Part shown: piece after piece, positions 48,101-58,577 of the stretch | Numbering within the stretch: the first letter of the stretch is position 1 | Layout of the letters: each line of letters starts with the position of its first letter | Source of the DNA: Parapristionchus giblindavisi | Lineage: Eukaryota > Nematoda > Chromadorea > Rhabditida > Diplogasteridae | DNA: 64,000 nucleotides | Assembly (NCBI GenBank): GCA_943737045.1 | Contig: CALSFV010000025.1 | Coordinates: 1-64,000 of the forward strand | Direction: 5' to 3' | Program-made: the position numbers and the translations under genes | The notes under the pieces: model-generated | Database searches by the model: none | What the model was told of the DNA's origin: nothing | What the model saw: only the letters and a program-made list of their open reading frames with translations

Positions 48101-51100
48101 TCACTTTATGCCAATATTACCATTCCGCAGGGTCTTCCTATATGCGTGTAATTCCCCATGTTCATTTTGCACCTATAGAGAGAGCCACCGATGATGCCAG
48201 ACGACGTCGCGTTGAAATCGCATTTTTTTAGAATTTTCTCGTCACCCGATCGCGCTAAAATGTGTAGATTATGCCCCTACGGGCATAATTTGATGGCAAT
48301 CACGCCTGTCCAATTCATTTTTCATGAAAAAAGTTTCAGAAATTTCAAAAAATTGAATTTCTCTCGAAGTCAAAAGTTTTTACCGAGATCCATAGATCGG
48401 ACCTGAAGGGCTTCATCTTTCCATAGAAAAAAAGTTCAACCAATTTGACTACCTTATTTTCGAGAATATCAACTTTTAGTGCAGTCTAATTGCCGTTGGA
48501 GTGGATGCAACGGGCGAGAGAGTGTGGCGATACGAGAGAGCAGAAAGGCAGGTGAGGCGACCAACAAGAAAATGAAGGGCGTGAACCGGATTTTGTCTCT
48601 GCTATCTTAAATCACCACACTCTCTCGCCTCTTGCAACCTCGTCAACGGCAAAATGACTGCACTAATATTTGATATTCTCGAAAATGAGGTAGTCAAATT
48701 GGCTGAAATTTTTTCTATGGAAACATGAAGCAATTCCGGTCCGATCTATATATGTATCTCGCAAAAAAACACCTTCAGATTGAGATAAATTTCAATTTTA
48801 AAAATTTCTGAATCTTTTTCATGAAAAATGAATTGGACAGGCGTTATTGTCAGCGAATTCTGCCCTTGGGGGCAGAATTAGATGACATCTACAATTTTTA
48901 GCACGATTGGGCGACGAGAAAATTCAAAAACTGCAATTTCAACGCAACCTCGTCTGGCCTCTACTGTGGCTCTAGGTGCAAAAAGAACATGACTATCGTC
49001 AAGAGAATCCTTCAGAACCCCGATCCCAAATTTTGATTTTTTTTGAATGTGCCGACACTTAGTCGAGTCATACGCAAACGGCCTCATATGTATATTTGAT
49101 GAAATAAATAAATAAATACCAAGAAGGGAAAGTTAGAATATCTGTTGCCCATATTTGGACAAGTTTGCTCTCTTTGTAATCGCTCTATTCTCTTGCAATG
49201 CATGTGGCTGAATGACTTATCAGGTATCTTTCCTAAGAATAGACCAAAATCCACTGATTTTTTACACACTTTTGAGTTGACCCCCTCCTTTCTCCACATC
49301 GATGCCCCTTGTGTTGGACATACCAGATCCAGAGTAGCAAGGATGGTAGATCAAGCGTCTTTCCAGGAGCTCACGTCAAATTTCGTCGTTTAGGCTCCTT
49401 CCGATGCGATTATTACAGCTCACAGTAGAGCTATGAAAAAGTTTTCATCAGATGAAATATGTATTTTCTCGAGTACTTTCAGATAAAAATGTGAAAATGC
49501 AACTTTTTTAATTTTTCGTTCCCTATGGAATTGATCGCGTTCCATAGTCCCGGGAAAGATTTTTTAAAGGCGCAAGCGATAAAGCTCACTCACAGTTTTC
49601 ATTTAAGCTCTTGAGAGACTATTTTCATGGGGATTTGACTGAACTACGTCCAAAAAACTGCATTTGAATGCTGGTAGAGCACTACTGAAAGCTTTGATCT
49701 ACTCTAAATTGTCGGCTCCTTGACAGGATTGTCCTGTAGGGTTGCCGGTTCGAATTCGAATTCGAATAATTCGCACCCCTTTCCCATCGGAGGGAGAGGA
49801 GGGAGGGACGAGATAGGAATCGAGAGAGTGAGAGAGTGCGAATAATTCGGTCTGTCCCGAACTATTCGTTCCGTCTGCCAGGTGTGTCGAATTCTTCGAA
49901 GGGAAGGGGAGAGAGGGCGCGTCTCAAGCGAATTGCCGAGAGAGAAGGGAAGCGATTGACATGGGGCATGAATTTTTCGCCCTCGTTCCTGCAACCCTAT
50001 TGTCCTGTAACATACGGGAGAATGGGCTGAGGGTAATTCTCGCTCGCTCATGTTCGTTTTGCTCTCGCTGCAGCCAAACCAGCGAAAGGAGTCCCTTCTG
50101 ATGGTTCTTGGTATTGATTGACCGATGAATACTGAAGATATATATATTAGTTGTAGCTATTTGGCTCTCTGGCTAAGTGATCGATGTTCCTCGAAGAATT
50201 CCAGAGCGAGTTTTCGTTGGACTGTATCTATCCCATTCGACGTAGCCATCTTGGATGATCATTTACTGGTCCAAACTGGGAGATTCTCTCATATCTACAG
50301 TACTCATTGGACAATCCGCACAAGTAACCATCTGAATAGATTACTTTCGGTGGGGTGGCCGCAGCGAGAGCAACACGAACATAGGTGAGCCATTCGACGT
50401 CAGAATGGTCCTCAGCCCTTTCTCCCGTATACCGTCAAAACGAAAAAAGTGAAACATTTGTTAAAATTTTTGAAAAATTTTGACAAAAGTTCACAAGATT
50501 TTGAAAATTTTGAATCATGATATCTAAATGGGGTTGCTAGTTTTTTTTATTAGATAATAAGGTATTTGAGCATCTCTGAGCTAGCCTAATTTACCTGCGA
50601 AGAATAATTTTGAAATAAATCACTGTGAACGCTGTTTTGTGAAACTGGTATACGGTAGGATTTTCTACAGTATACCACTTTTGCAGCCTGATCTTTGCCA
50701 AGATCCAAACAGTGCAAATTCGTTATAGGAAGTCAGGTAATGCTATATAACCATTATTAGACGAAAAAAGTTCGATGGAAGCAGTTTTACAGCAAGATTC
50801 TACAGTATGCTACAGTATACCAATTCTGCTATGGAACGTTCCCGATTAATTTTTTTCACTTTTGTCGTGCATAACTGCATTGGGCAAACACATCCACAAT
50901 GAAAAACCTTAGATAATACATCAACAAAATCGTGAAAAATGCTCAAACTGCTCAAAAATGCTCAAAAAATGCTCAAAAAAAGCTCAAGGGAATCTTATGA
51001 ACTTTTGTCAAAATTTTTCAAAATTTTTGAAAAATGTTTCACTTTTTTTCGTTTTGACGGTGTTACAGGACAATCCTGTCAAGGAGCCGACAATTTCGAG

Positions 51101-54100
51101 TACATCAAAGCTTTCATTAGTGATCTACAAGCATTCAAATGCATTATTTTGGACGTTGTTCATTCAAATCCCCATGAAATCGTCTCTCAATAGCTTAAAT
51201 GAAAGCTGCGAACGGGCTCTATCGATTGAGCCTTTAAAAATTCTTTCCCGGGACTATGGAACGCGATCAATTCCCTAGGGAACGAAAAATTAAAAAGTTG
51301 CATTTTCACAATCATTTTCTGGATCTGGGATGTCCTACCCAAAGGGCATCGAATACTGTGGAGAAAAGAGGAGTTCAACTCAAAAGTGTGTAGTAGAATC
51401 GGTCAATTCTTAGGAAAGATGCCTGTTATTACCAAACAAAAATCAGTTTGGTAAATGCGGGGCGCTCCGAGCCCCGGACTCCGGGGTATCGCGGACTACT
51501 CTTCGGAACAGTGACAAAAAATACTTTCTCTTCATTTCAAAGACTATAATTATGATTGTGCTCAGCTTACATTCCATCATGTGTAAAGTTCGACACATCG
51601 CCAGAAGCAAACCCAAGGCCGTATCGTACCTCACTGATGAAAGACTTATGACCTTGGTGTTCAATGAAACACGTGAGACCTTCGATCAACGGACATCTTG
51701 TGCTTTTTTCGAACTGCTGTGTAATTTTCTGTTTTTTATTTATTCATTTATTTATTTTTTGTATACCCATCAGTTTAAATATGAATAATGAAGGGGAAAT
51801 GCAATATTCTAGTGATAGCGACCATTGCTTTACGAGATTTCGATAGGGGAGTGGCAGCTTAAATTGAATATTGATATAATAGTAAGAACGCGTTATAAAG
51901 TTGTGAGGGAAAATTGTTTATATTTCTCCTTATTTTTCATACTTTTTTATTCTTGAGAAAGGTGCTTGCATTACAATAATACTAACAAGTGAGTCGAACC
52001 CGAGTGGCGCCGGTGCAAGCGCTGACTACGAACCATTGAGTTGAGGCCTGCGAATGTCTATGCAAAAGCATAGCATATCTATTATGCAAGTGACAAGTGA
52101 TATGCAAGAAACTAGCACGACCATTCATCAATCCCGTAGCGCAGTGGTAAAAGTGCTCACTAGTAAGCGTAACGTCGCGGGTTCGAAACCTATTGCAGAA
52201 CTTTCCTATTTTCAAAATTTCGCGCCTTTGCCTGTACATCAAGCATGATTCATTCATGATTCTTGCGATCAATAAGCTGAATTAGCATAAAATAATTTAT
52301 GTATTGTGTGTAGAATAACTTTTGCTATCTTTCTGTCTTTACAGTTTCTTCACAAAAATATTGCTCGGACACCACCTTTAACTCTAGAACAAAATGCCCC
52401 ACATCGTTGTTCAAACGTTCCTGATAATAGTGAAATCTAGATCTTCTTGTTCCCCTTCTTTGAACGTAAAGTCTCTCGAATATTTTGGCGAACAAACTTT
52501 GAAGACGGAAAGGTAACAGAAGAGACACTTCTTCGTTCCTGGCCAAGACCCATCCACTCACTCTCCTATCCCCCCCCCCCGTCCCCATTTCGATCTTTTC
52601 GATCGAGGGGGACGCCAGAAACCGAAATGCCAAAAAAAGATATTGAAAAGTTAAAAAAATTTTGCAATAGGTTTCGAACCCGTTTCGTTGAGGGAGACAG
52701 TCATGTCAACTCAAGGGTCTTCTTCTTTAAACCAAACTGTACTTTTTAGAAAAGAATCTTGCTATATTTATATTCCGGTGTGTGTATTATAGATTTGTCG
52801 ATTGAATCGTCTTCCCATTTCGTTCGGAACAAGGGCCTTGAACTTCTGTTAAGAATGGTTCACGATGAGTCGATCTCCCACAGATGGGATGAGCTGGTGA
52901 GTAATTTATTATTATATAAATAGTAAAGAAGTAACATTCCCCGAGCCCTTCTAATATCATTATTGCTTCTCCTAACACTTCTGTATTTGCCGTCACACCT
53001 GTCACGGGCATGTCAAATAATAAAGGGACGCTCGAGTTAAACTGGCTAGGTCTGAATTGAGAAGAAGTTTCTCTAAAACTGTAGACAGCCCAGGGAAGGC
53101 ATGATAATTTCAATTTGAAAAATAAATTTAAAAAAAAAATTACAAACGGGAATCGAACCCGTGGTGACAACCGCTGACTACTAAAAACTGAGCTATTGAG
53201 CGTATAAAAATAAATTGTTTTATTTGTAATAGAGCGCCCGCAATGATTATTTCCTGCTTTGCATAGTACAAACTAGAACGATCTCTTTTTTTAATTTAAA
53301 AATATCAAATCAGCGCTTCGAAGGTCAGAAGGGGTAAGGTGTCTGGAAGTAGAGAGGTAATCGAGAGTTAGGCGAGAGAGTGCAGGAGCCCATTGTTTCG
53401 GAATTTACATACAGTTTGCCATTTTCGTATGCAAGTACATTTTATACGGACAATACACCACGGGCTGCGCTTTTAGCCTGTTGAACTTATTAGAGAACAG
53501 AATGCCACATCTTTGCTCCCACGTTCTTCCCGATAATACACAGAGATTAAATTTGCCCGAGTAACGTTAGTTGGCGAGCGATTTGTCCGTATGCTGGCAA
53601 ATGCTAGCCTGTATATAGGTAAATTGATGGTTTTTGGGCTAGCATTTGCCCGAATGTGGGCAAATCGTGTACAAAAGTAGCTTGGCAAATCTATTACCCA
53701 TATTTGGGCAAGTTTGCTCTCTGTGTAGCGTATCCTAAATCTCTTTCTTCAAAGACGCATTTAAATTATTCTTTTTCCACTTTTTCTAATTTTAGATATT
53801 AAAAAAAATATTTTCACTCAAATTTTCAGATTCTATTGACTGTTTACAAAATTGTGATGATGCCAGAGAACCGAGAAACCCTTGTCAACATCATTTCTTC
53901 CGATTTTTTCGTGTAAGTGGACCTAAGGAAGAATTAACAAAAATATTTTCAAAAAGTCATCTCACAAGATCAAATCAAAACTACCTTCATGTTCTCTTTT
54001 CTGCTTCTCATTTTTCACCTTTTCCAAACACATAGAAAAGATAAATAGAAATATTATTAATAATAATACACATATAATATAATATAAATCTTTAGAAAGA

Positions 54101-55037
54101 TGTGCACGATTTGTCCGAGCATAACTCGTCAAGAACAATATCTCGTCCTAGGCATTCTGTCTTTTTTGGTTGCATCCCCGCTACATTCCGATCTACTGCC
54201 ATCCCGACAGATGATTGGTATTCTTTTGGTCAGTCATCTTTGGTCTTTGATCATTGATCTTTCGAGTACATTTGAAAAACATTGAAAACTTTCAGGAAAA
54301 ACATGTGGATGACTGGCTCGTTGAAGAACTTCGCATAGGCCCCCACTGCCCCAGAAGAGTCTATCGGTATTTTATTTATTTATTTTATTTGTTATCAGTT
54401 AAAAAAAACATGAACAATGAAGAGTCCGTCATTTTTAGGAAAGGAAATAAAGATCAAAATATATTAATTGTTATTGCATTTATTACTATATTTATTTACT
54501 GTTTTGACCTGTGTAGTATATTGCAATTAGCAGCTTTACTCCTGATTAATTAATAATCTGTTGCAGTACATTCATTCCATTCTTTGATCTCCTATTTAAC
54601 ACTAACTATCCCGGAGTCCAAATGTTCGCCCTCTACTCATTAACAATCGCTTCTCTTTCCACTATCATCGATTGTGATTACATAAAGTTAGTTCTCTTCT
54701 TATTATTCTACTGTCTCTTGCAGTCATCCCCTAGAGGTTTGGCAAGCCAAACCCCAAGCTAATTTGAAACTCTCCGCTCTGACAACACACTCTCGTAAAC
54801 AACGAAATCGAGAGAGCATTGCCCGATCGGAGAGTTTCAAATGAGTTTGGTGTGTGCCTTTTATCTTTTTTTTTTCTTTTTTGCAGTATTTTATATGCGG
54901 AAGGAGTGGAAGAAGTGATGGAACGCTTCGAGGCTCTCGAATCCAACAGATTGCTGAAGAATGAGAAAATGAAAGAATTGTATTCTCGTCTATCTCAAAT
55001 ACTCAAAGAGAAGAAGGAGAATGGATCAACAAATTAA
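29534..55037 (+). CDS. Gene B: ZYG-11/ZER-1-like protein lacking exon 7, 18 exons
   Basis: Paralogue of gene A in direct orientation, same inferred role as a CUL2 ligase substrate receptor. Exons: 29534-29728, 31474-31567, 31689-31760, 38959-39056, 39745-39828, 42951-43150, 44528-44706, 44747-44910, 45235-45365, 47799-47904, 47989-48095, 51566-51720, 52793-52896, 53830-53912, 54096-54228, 54296-54366, 54567-54686, 54887-55037. The sum is 2247 nt, 748 residues plus stop, open throughout. The 38-codon exon 7 of gene A is not found; exon 6 still joins exon 8 in frame, losing part of the LRR region. Exon 1 encodes the same 65 residues as gene A with four silent differences, but the middle exons differ at many residues. 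Introns are huge: 7.2 kb after exon 3 and 3.5 kb before 51566. An intact frame after so many insertions argues for a functional gene; I cannot exclude recent inactivation. Confidence 0.82.
30145..30350. mobile_element. Insertion unique to gene B intron 1
   Basis: Gene A runs from gatattcaaaat straight to ataaatagaaataattg, while gene B has about 200 bp inserted. It begins near CGTCACGATGTTTGTTACC and has a hairpin CTCCGCGTTAGCGGAG shortly before its end. A hairpin near the 3' end without TIRs suggests a Helitron-like piece; this is tentative. Confidence 0.4.
30960..31260. mobile_element. Fragment of the CAGGTATCTTTCC foldback family
   Basis: Matches one arm of the element at 49221-51425 (cacacttttgagttgaccccc, gatccagagtag, gattgtcctgtagcatacggg). 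Confidence 0.65.
31769..31900. mobile_element. hAT-like MITE fragment, CAGGGCTGTGCG end
   Basis: Starts CAGGGCTGTGCGTAAAAT immediately after the exon 3 donor and carries TCGTAAAA words. The opposite end is not found. Confidence 0.5.
32376..33511. repeat. 215-bp direct repeats bracketing a hAT/Tc1 fragment
   Basis: 32376-32598 (acatagatacggtaaatg to aaataaatat) recurs at 33288-33511. Between them lies a copy (32602-33287) of the right part of the hAT MITE at 34688-35176 plus the end of the adjacent Tc1-like TIR. Confidence 0.8.
33834..34617. mobile_element. Foldback element, CAGTCCCGCAGAATCGC ends
   Basis: Terminal CAGTCCCGCAGAATCGC is mirrored by GCGATTCTGCGGGACTG, with GCGTCACGCG-rich arms. 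Two smaller palindromes nest inside (centres about 34070 and 34350). No clear target duplication. Confidence 0.7.
34630..35176. mobile_element. hAT-like MITE, word TCGGAAAA
   Basis: Ends CAGGGCTGTGCGG and GCACAGCCCTG; flanks ATATACGG and ATATACAG match at 7 of 8 positions. TCGGAAAA is repeated at both ends. It landed at the very tip of the Tc1-like element that follows. Confidence 0.8.
35182..38272. mobile_element. Tc1-like foldback element with scrambled transposase pieces
   Basis: Ends CAGTACCGTGCAAAAGTATA and, inverted, CAGTGCAAAAGTATACC, with TA on both sides. Each arm carries, head to head, a helix-turn-helix piece (35459-35600, [15 protein letters not shown]) and a catalytic-domain piece on the other strand (35905-35760, [16 protein letters not shown]); the right arm repeats both in mirror (37570-37720, [16 protein letters not shown]). 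No complete transposase remains. The centre is occupied by another transposon. It lies in the 7.2-kb intron 3 of gene B. Confidence 0.8.
36034..37549. mobile_element. MULE-like palindromic element nested in the Tc1-like element
   Basis: Ends AGGGTTGC and GCAACCCT; flanked by ACCAAGTTCT and ACCAAGTTCC (first nine bases identical). Arms of about 460 bp are inverted copies around a 580-bp unique spacer. No transposase seen. Confidence 0.82.
38349..38465. repeat. 21-bp minisatellite
   Basis: About five imperfect copies of a unit like GTTGCAGTGGGTTTCGTTCGG. Minus-strand open frames here (ERNPL repeats) are its translation. Confidence 0.75.
38690..38860. repeat. Word repeat GGACCAATCTATTTTC
   Basis: Six or so diverged copies of GGACCAATCTATTTTCAT. 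The complement of the same word is tandemly repeated at 33535-33605. Confidence 0.7.
40205..40610. mobile_element. Foldback element of the TTCTCAACCATGA family
   Basis: CCATGACCAGGGGTTGG at the left with GTTCATGGTTGA is mirrored by CAACCATGAACATGGG near 40540. Same family as the centre of the TTAA palindrome (24510-24900). Confidence 0.6.
40812..41992 (-). mobile_element. Dead mariner-like element, second copy
   Basis: TIR TTAGATTGATTCATAAGTCT, complement at the right, TA on both sides, length 1181 bp. Minus-strand fragments match the copy at 7646 ([15 protein letters not shown]; a tail near 40900), with stops and frame shifts. It lies in intron 5 of gene B, a different position from the first copy, so the two are independent insertions. 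Confidence 0.85.
42098..42299. mobile_element. CTCTGGTATTTT-type MITE, third copy
   Basis: Ends CTCTGGTATTTT and AATACCAGAG, words as in 866-1074. An independent insertion in intron 5 of gene B. Confidence 0.82.
42655..42834. repeat. GGCGCAAATGT word repeats plus a perfect 17-bp hairpin
   Basis: GGCGCAAATGT recurs five times at 42667-42767. At 42800-42834 AGTGGACTTCGTCCTCA is followed at once by its exact complement, a long perfect stem with almost no loop. Confidence 0.7.
43179..43412 (+). repeat. 15-bp minisatellite, array 1
   Basis: Unit ATGAGAACCGACTGG with variants (GAGCGTATGAGAACT). Starts 29 bp after exon 6 of gene B. The seed resembles the single gatgagcaccgataaata at the same place in gene A (7174). 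Confidence 0.9.
43499..43673 (+). pseudogene. Duplicated exon 6 of gene B lacking its acceptor
   Basis: Repeats the last 175 nt of exon 6 almost exactly, including the donor GTATGCTCAT, but the first 25 nt and the TTTACAG acceptor are missing. It is followed by another minisatellite array, so exon and array were duplicated as one block. Confidence 0.88.
43703..43952 (+). repeat. 15-bp minisatellite, array 2
   Basis: Same unit and same right flank as array 1 (gcaaaatttgtcataaaatggcc). Confidence 0.9.
44016..44365 (-). repeat. 15-bp minisatellite, array 3 (inverted)
   Basis: The same unit in complement (CCAGTCGGTTCTCAT). Together with array 2 it would form a long hairpin. It occupies the place where gene A has exon 7. 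Confidence 0.9.
44924..45231. repeat. Long (AAT)n / (ATT)n array in intron 9 of gene B
   Basis: About 300 bp of AAT triplets with an inverted ATT block near 45108-45130; ends 3 bp before the exon 10 acceptor region. Homologous to 10671-10812. Confidence 0.95.
45474..45670. mobile_element. CTCTGGTATTTT-type MITE with a different word, CACTTAAAGTCTACTT
   Basis: Same ends and the same core (complement of TGCATTTCGTCAAATGTT, 45543-45560) as the element at 866, but every copy of the CTAGTAGTTTACT word is replaced by CTTAAAGTCTACTT. Confidence 0.82.
47349..47573. mobile_element. TIR element TTAAAGGTGGA, no Pol III boxes
   Basis: TTTAAAGGTGGACTCCCCTC at the left and ATTCGCGGGTCTCCACCTTT at the right; the same ends as 5281-5648 but the A/B-box segment is missing. 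Confidence 0.7.
48158..48991. mobile_element. Foldback element in gene B intron 12
   Basis: CATGTTCATTTTGCACC at the left is mirrored by GGTGCAAAAAGAACATG at the right, with extended inverted arms and a GAGAGTGTGG-rich centre. Confidence 0.65.
49221..51425. mobile_element. 2.2-kb foldback element with nested insertions
   Basis: Ends CAGGTATCTTTCCTAAG and CAGGCATCTTTCCTAAG, flanked by TTAT on both sides. Arms about 49221-49740 and 51065-51425. Inside are a MULE-like MITE, a palindrome at 50010-50430 (GTATACGGGAGAA symmetry) and another at 50434-51062 (ACCGTCAAAACG ends). It sits in intron 12 of gene B; the same site in gene A is unoccupied near 13110. Confidence 0.75.
49738..49998. mobile_element. 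MULE-like MITE, exact 10-bp TSD
   Basis: Ends AGGGTTGC and GCAACCCT, flanked on both sides by ATTGTCCTGT. Same termini as the large element at 36034-37549. Confidence 0.88.
52046..52381 (+). mobile_element. TIR repeat with intact Pol III boxes
   Basis: A-box TAGCGCAGTGG at 52137-52147 and B-box GGTTCGAAACC at 52180-52190 are exact consensus matches 43 bp apart. The right end CACCACCTTTAA fits the AAAGGTGG TIR family. Confidence 0.65.
53539..53725. mobile_element. MITE, TA target, words TTTGCCC / GGGCAAAT
   Basis: CACAGAGA ends, TA on both sides, ATTTGCCC words throughout. The mirrored intron of gene C (near 63030) reads gataatagcg without it, so it inserted after the inverted duplication. 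End fragments of the same family occur at 13037-13075 and 49145-49180. Confidence 0.78.
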
Positions 55038-56543
55038 TAAGTCAATAATAGCCATGCGCGATCTCCAGTTATACCATAGTGCAATGCATTTGTTGTTAAA
55101 TATGATTGTTTTTAAATCTGACCCTTCTCACCTATATTGTACTGTGCAGCGATGCTTACGGGAACACCCCGAGATAATTTGTAACGCTTTCTCGTCTACG
55201 AAATCGATAAATTAAATTTTGGAAAATTCGATAATTACCAAAGCATATGATATCTCGGTTTTTCAGCTTGTATCCAACCGAAACTCTTGGTGTTATGGTT
55301 AAGGCGCTCGTATTTCATTTTACAGGTTCGGAGACTGCTATTAGCAATGTTGTTTTGTTGTTTTTCCACGTAAAAAGTTCAGTTCTAGTAGTGCTTCATC
55401 GTTCTACAGTGTAGATCATTATTGATCGGTTGTTCCCCCACGATCTCTTGCTCCCGTGCTTTTGAATCAACATTTAAGGCGTTTTAGCTTTTGGTTTGAC
55501 ATGTCACTCATTACACTACCAATTTTTTTCGAAGTGGGGCCAACAATTTGGTCGTTGGCCATACATTTGCCGTAAAGTTGAGCCAATAATTGACTAACCG
55601 ACTAATCCAATATTGACTAATCGGTGTATGAGTGGTATTCGACAACACTCTCGTCTAGACAAACAAATAGGTTAAGGCGCCCGAGCTACTTTGACTCTCC
55701 ACTCTAGCCACGCTTTCTCGCTAACAAATAAAGCGAGAGAGTGTTCCCTGAGCGGACAGTTTCAAACGCGCTTTTAAATTCCAGCATGAAAATACTGAAC
55801 GCAGGGAATATATAATAACCGAAAATAATGAACTTCGTGAAGGATATTAGACGCTGTAGATGCAAAAAAGCTATTAGCTTGAAAATGGTCTTCTAGAGAC
55901 TTAATCGGACGTTAATGGAACTGGGCTTAGGTAAACATTGAGAGAGGGTGATGAAAATGCAATATAAATATAGTTCACTTCCCCCTTTGGATTGTCCCTA
56001 CATATATTTATGTGCGTGAAAAAAATAATGAGAGTAGTGTCTAGAGGTGACGAAACGAAACGGATAGCGGAATTTCGGTTGAGATAATTTGATTATCTCC
56101 CCCCAGCCGAACCTCGAGATATGCTAATCGCCTCCAGCCGACGAGACAGTGATTCTCGCCCGTTCCGATTCCGGTCCAGTTCGTTCCGGTTCGTTCAAAT
56201 GTGATTTTGAGGGAATTTTTGCGGGGAAAATAAAATCGAGCAAATCGATCACAATATTTAGTTTGAGTGTTTTTCAACCGTACTGCCCATCTTCACTTTT
56301 TTTCTATCGTTTAGGAGGTTTGTATTTTGATCTACCACACTCGTGGGAGATATTTTGTTCCGTTTGTACTATTTTTGAAAAGGATGAATCACCATATTTA
56401 TATGGCGAAATAACGTAATAAATATAAACAATGCCATACAAAATCATATCGATAACTTGGAAATATAACATTGCTCTGAAAGGCAAAAAGAAAAACAATA
56501 ATCCAACAAAATTTCCAACAAATAATATACTATCGTACATGTA

Positions 56544-57002
56544 AAATTCATTGTATCATGAACGGTGTGAATGGATCTGAACGGATCAGGGCGATCAAGC
56601 AAATTAGGAGCGATTTTCGTTACCTTGCTTTCATTTTCGTTATTTCTCTTTCTTTTCATTGTTTTTCTCTCGTTCGAATTTACTATATTAAAAGAAATCA
56701 GACCAAAATATTGCCATTTAACACAAATCATAATTTTCGCGATGAATGAATTGTTCCGATTATACGCTGAATAAATAGGTCAACTTTGGTTCATTGGAGC
56801 AATTTATTCGTCGTGAACAATGTGGTTTTCCTAAATAGCAATATTTTGGCCTGATTTCTGTCAATATAGTAAATTCGAACGAGAGAAAAACATTGAAAAG
56901 AAAGAGAAATAACGAAAATGAATGCAAAATAACGAAAATCACTCACAATTCGCTTGATCGGCCTGATCCGTCCAGATCCATTCACGCCGTTCATGATACA
57001 AT
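56544..57002. mobile_element. Foldback element inside the left arm
   Basis: CATTGTATCATGAACGG is mirrored by CCGTTCATGATACAATG; arms include TTTTCGTTATTTCTCTTTC. Absent from the right arm. Confidence 0.65.
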
Positions 57003-57116
57003 GTTTTTACATGTACGATATGTGTTACAAAACACTATCTGAGAGAATTCAACAACTGAATTTTTTTTGGTATCGACGAAAAATGGATTTTTCTGTTTTA
57101 TGTATGATAATTACAG

Positions 57117-57680
57117 GCACCATGAGTGTAGTTCACTGGTACTTGGAAATTTCTTTCAATTGAAAATTCGCTTCAGGAGGTGACCACACAACGATTTGGC
57201 GCCTTTTCCTAAAAAGTTTATTTCGAACCCAATCGATTCGGGAGTGGGTGCAATCGACTCCTTGGCGAATTCTAAGAAAATATTGTCAAGGAGAGTTTTT
57301 TGATCAACGGTCAACGAAGGCTGGAATTTGGGAATTTTCGAAAAAAATTTACATTAAATTAATTCTCACTATTTTCCCATGGCCCAGGTAGATTTTTTAT
57401 TTGCTCAATATCTTCTACATATTATATTACACCTTCAGTTTAAAATTCATATTTTTTTAAAAAATACATATTTTGTGAACGAATCCGTTTTGTAACGACA
57501 ATCTGAATTGTCGTGTGCCCCGACGACGTTTCCTAATTCGTCAATTTGGTTTTTCGCTTGTTTTAAACATATTTTGCCGCTGTTCTCGTCATGACTGAGC
57601 TATACAACTACTCCTCGTCTTCGGAGTGCGCTTGCACGGTCTATGTGCAGATCACGTTGTTGATCGTACTTCTCATGTAA
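57117..57680 (+). pseudogene. Small membrane-protein gene, copy 1
   Basis: I recognise no family. The start exon 57117-57387 follows TTACAG; the ATG is five bases in and 88 codons follow, broken once by TGA (57161). Phase-2 donor AG|GTAG. A second exon region, about 57534-57680, encodes two hydrophobic segments in related copies. Here its upstream acceptor is lost and stops occur, leaving an ORF from ATG 57591 to TAA 57678 (core CTVYVQITLLIVL). Lies in the palindrome centre next to the tails of genes B and C. Confidence 0.45.
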
Positions 57681-57935
57681 ATTTTACTCACTTATTCGTG
57701 TACTAGCTAGCTTACGGAGTAGTTACCATACTCACGCCGTTCCATGTTCTTTCATGTCGGTTTTATAGACTGATCAGAGAATAAGAGAGCATGTAAATTA
57801 TTTTATTTAAACGAGAAAATACGGATATTAGATGAGATTTTCAATAATTTCTTTGCTGCCTTCTCCTTCTTTTCCTTATCATCTGCTGCTTCTGAAACAT
57901 ACATCTCATGAATATCTACATCGTGGTACTTCACC

Positions 57936-58334
57936 TCCCAAACTCGTAGCGGAACAAGAGCGAAGTCTACCAATGACAGACAAGCAGCTAAAGCAGCCCC
58001 ACCCAGACGTAAACCAAAACACTAAGCTCCCCTTTATAATTCGTGATATTAAAATACATAACTGTTAGTTTTGTACGATAAACTCTGATTAATAATTAAT
58101 TTGTTACTATCGCAATACAATAAATAAAATAGCACGAAGAAATAATAAAAAGCATTCAAAATACAAAAAAAAATCAAAAGTTACATTGACCAGAAGCAAA
58201 TACTCATGGGACCGTTAAACTTTCTTCATACACGCAAACTTTCTTGGGACCGGTGAACTTTCATGGGACCGGTCAAATTTCTTGGGACCCGTAAACTTCC
58301 ATGGGACCCGTAAAGTAGAACAGAGCCAGTACCT
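57936..58334. other. Spacer at the palindrome centre
   Basis: About 400 bp not mirrored. At 58204-58320 a word like GGGACCGGTAAACTTTC is repeated five or six times. No gene supported. Confidence 0.6.
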
Positions 58335-58577
58335 CGATGTAGATATTCATGAGATGTATGTTTCAGAAGCAGCAGATGATAAGGAAAAGAAGGAGAAGGC
58401 AGCAAAGAAATTATTGAAAATCTCATCTAATATCCGTATTTTCTCGTTTAAATAAAATAATTTACGTGCTCTCTTATTCTCTGATCAGTCTATAAAACCG
58501 ACATGAAAGAGCATGGAACGGCGTGAGTATGGTAACTACTCCGTAAGCTAGCTCGTACACGAATAAATGAGTAAAAC

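Larger units (their letters stand above)
51896..57935. repeat. Left arm of a large inverted duplication
   Basis: Mirrors 58335-63890. Contains exons 14-19 of gene B, its 3' flank and small-gene copy 1. Differences include an extra 0.9 kb at about 56122-57020 and a MITE at 53539-53725. Confidence 0.85.
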
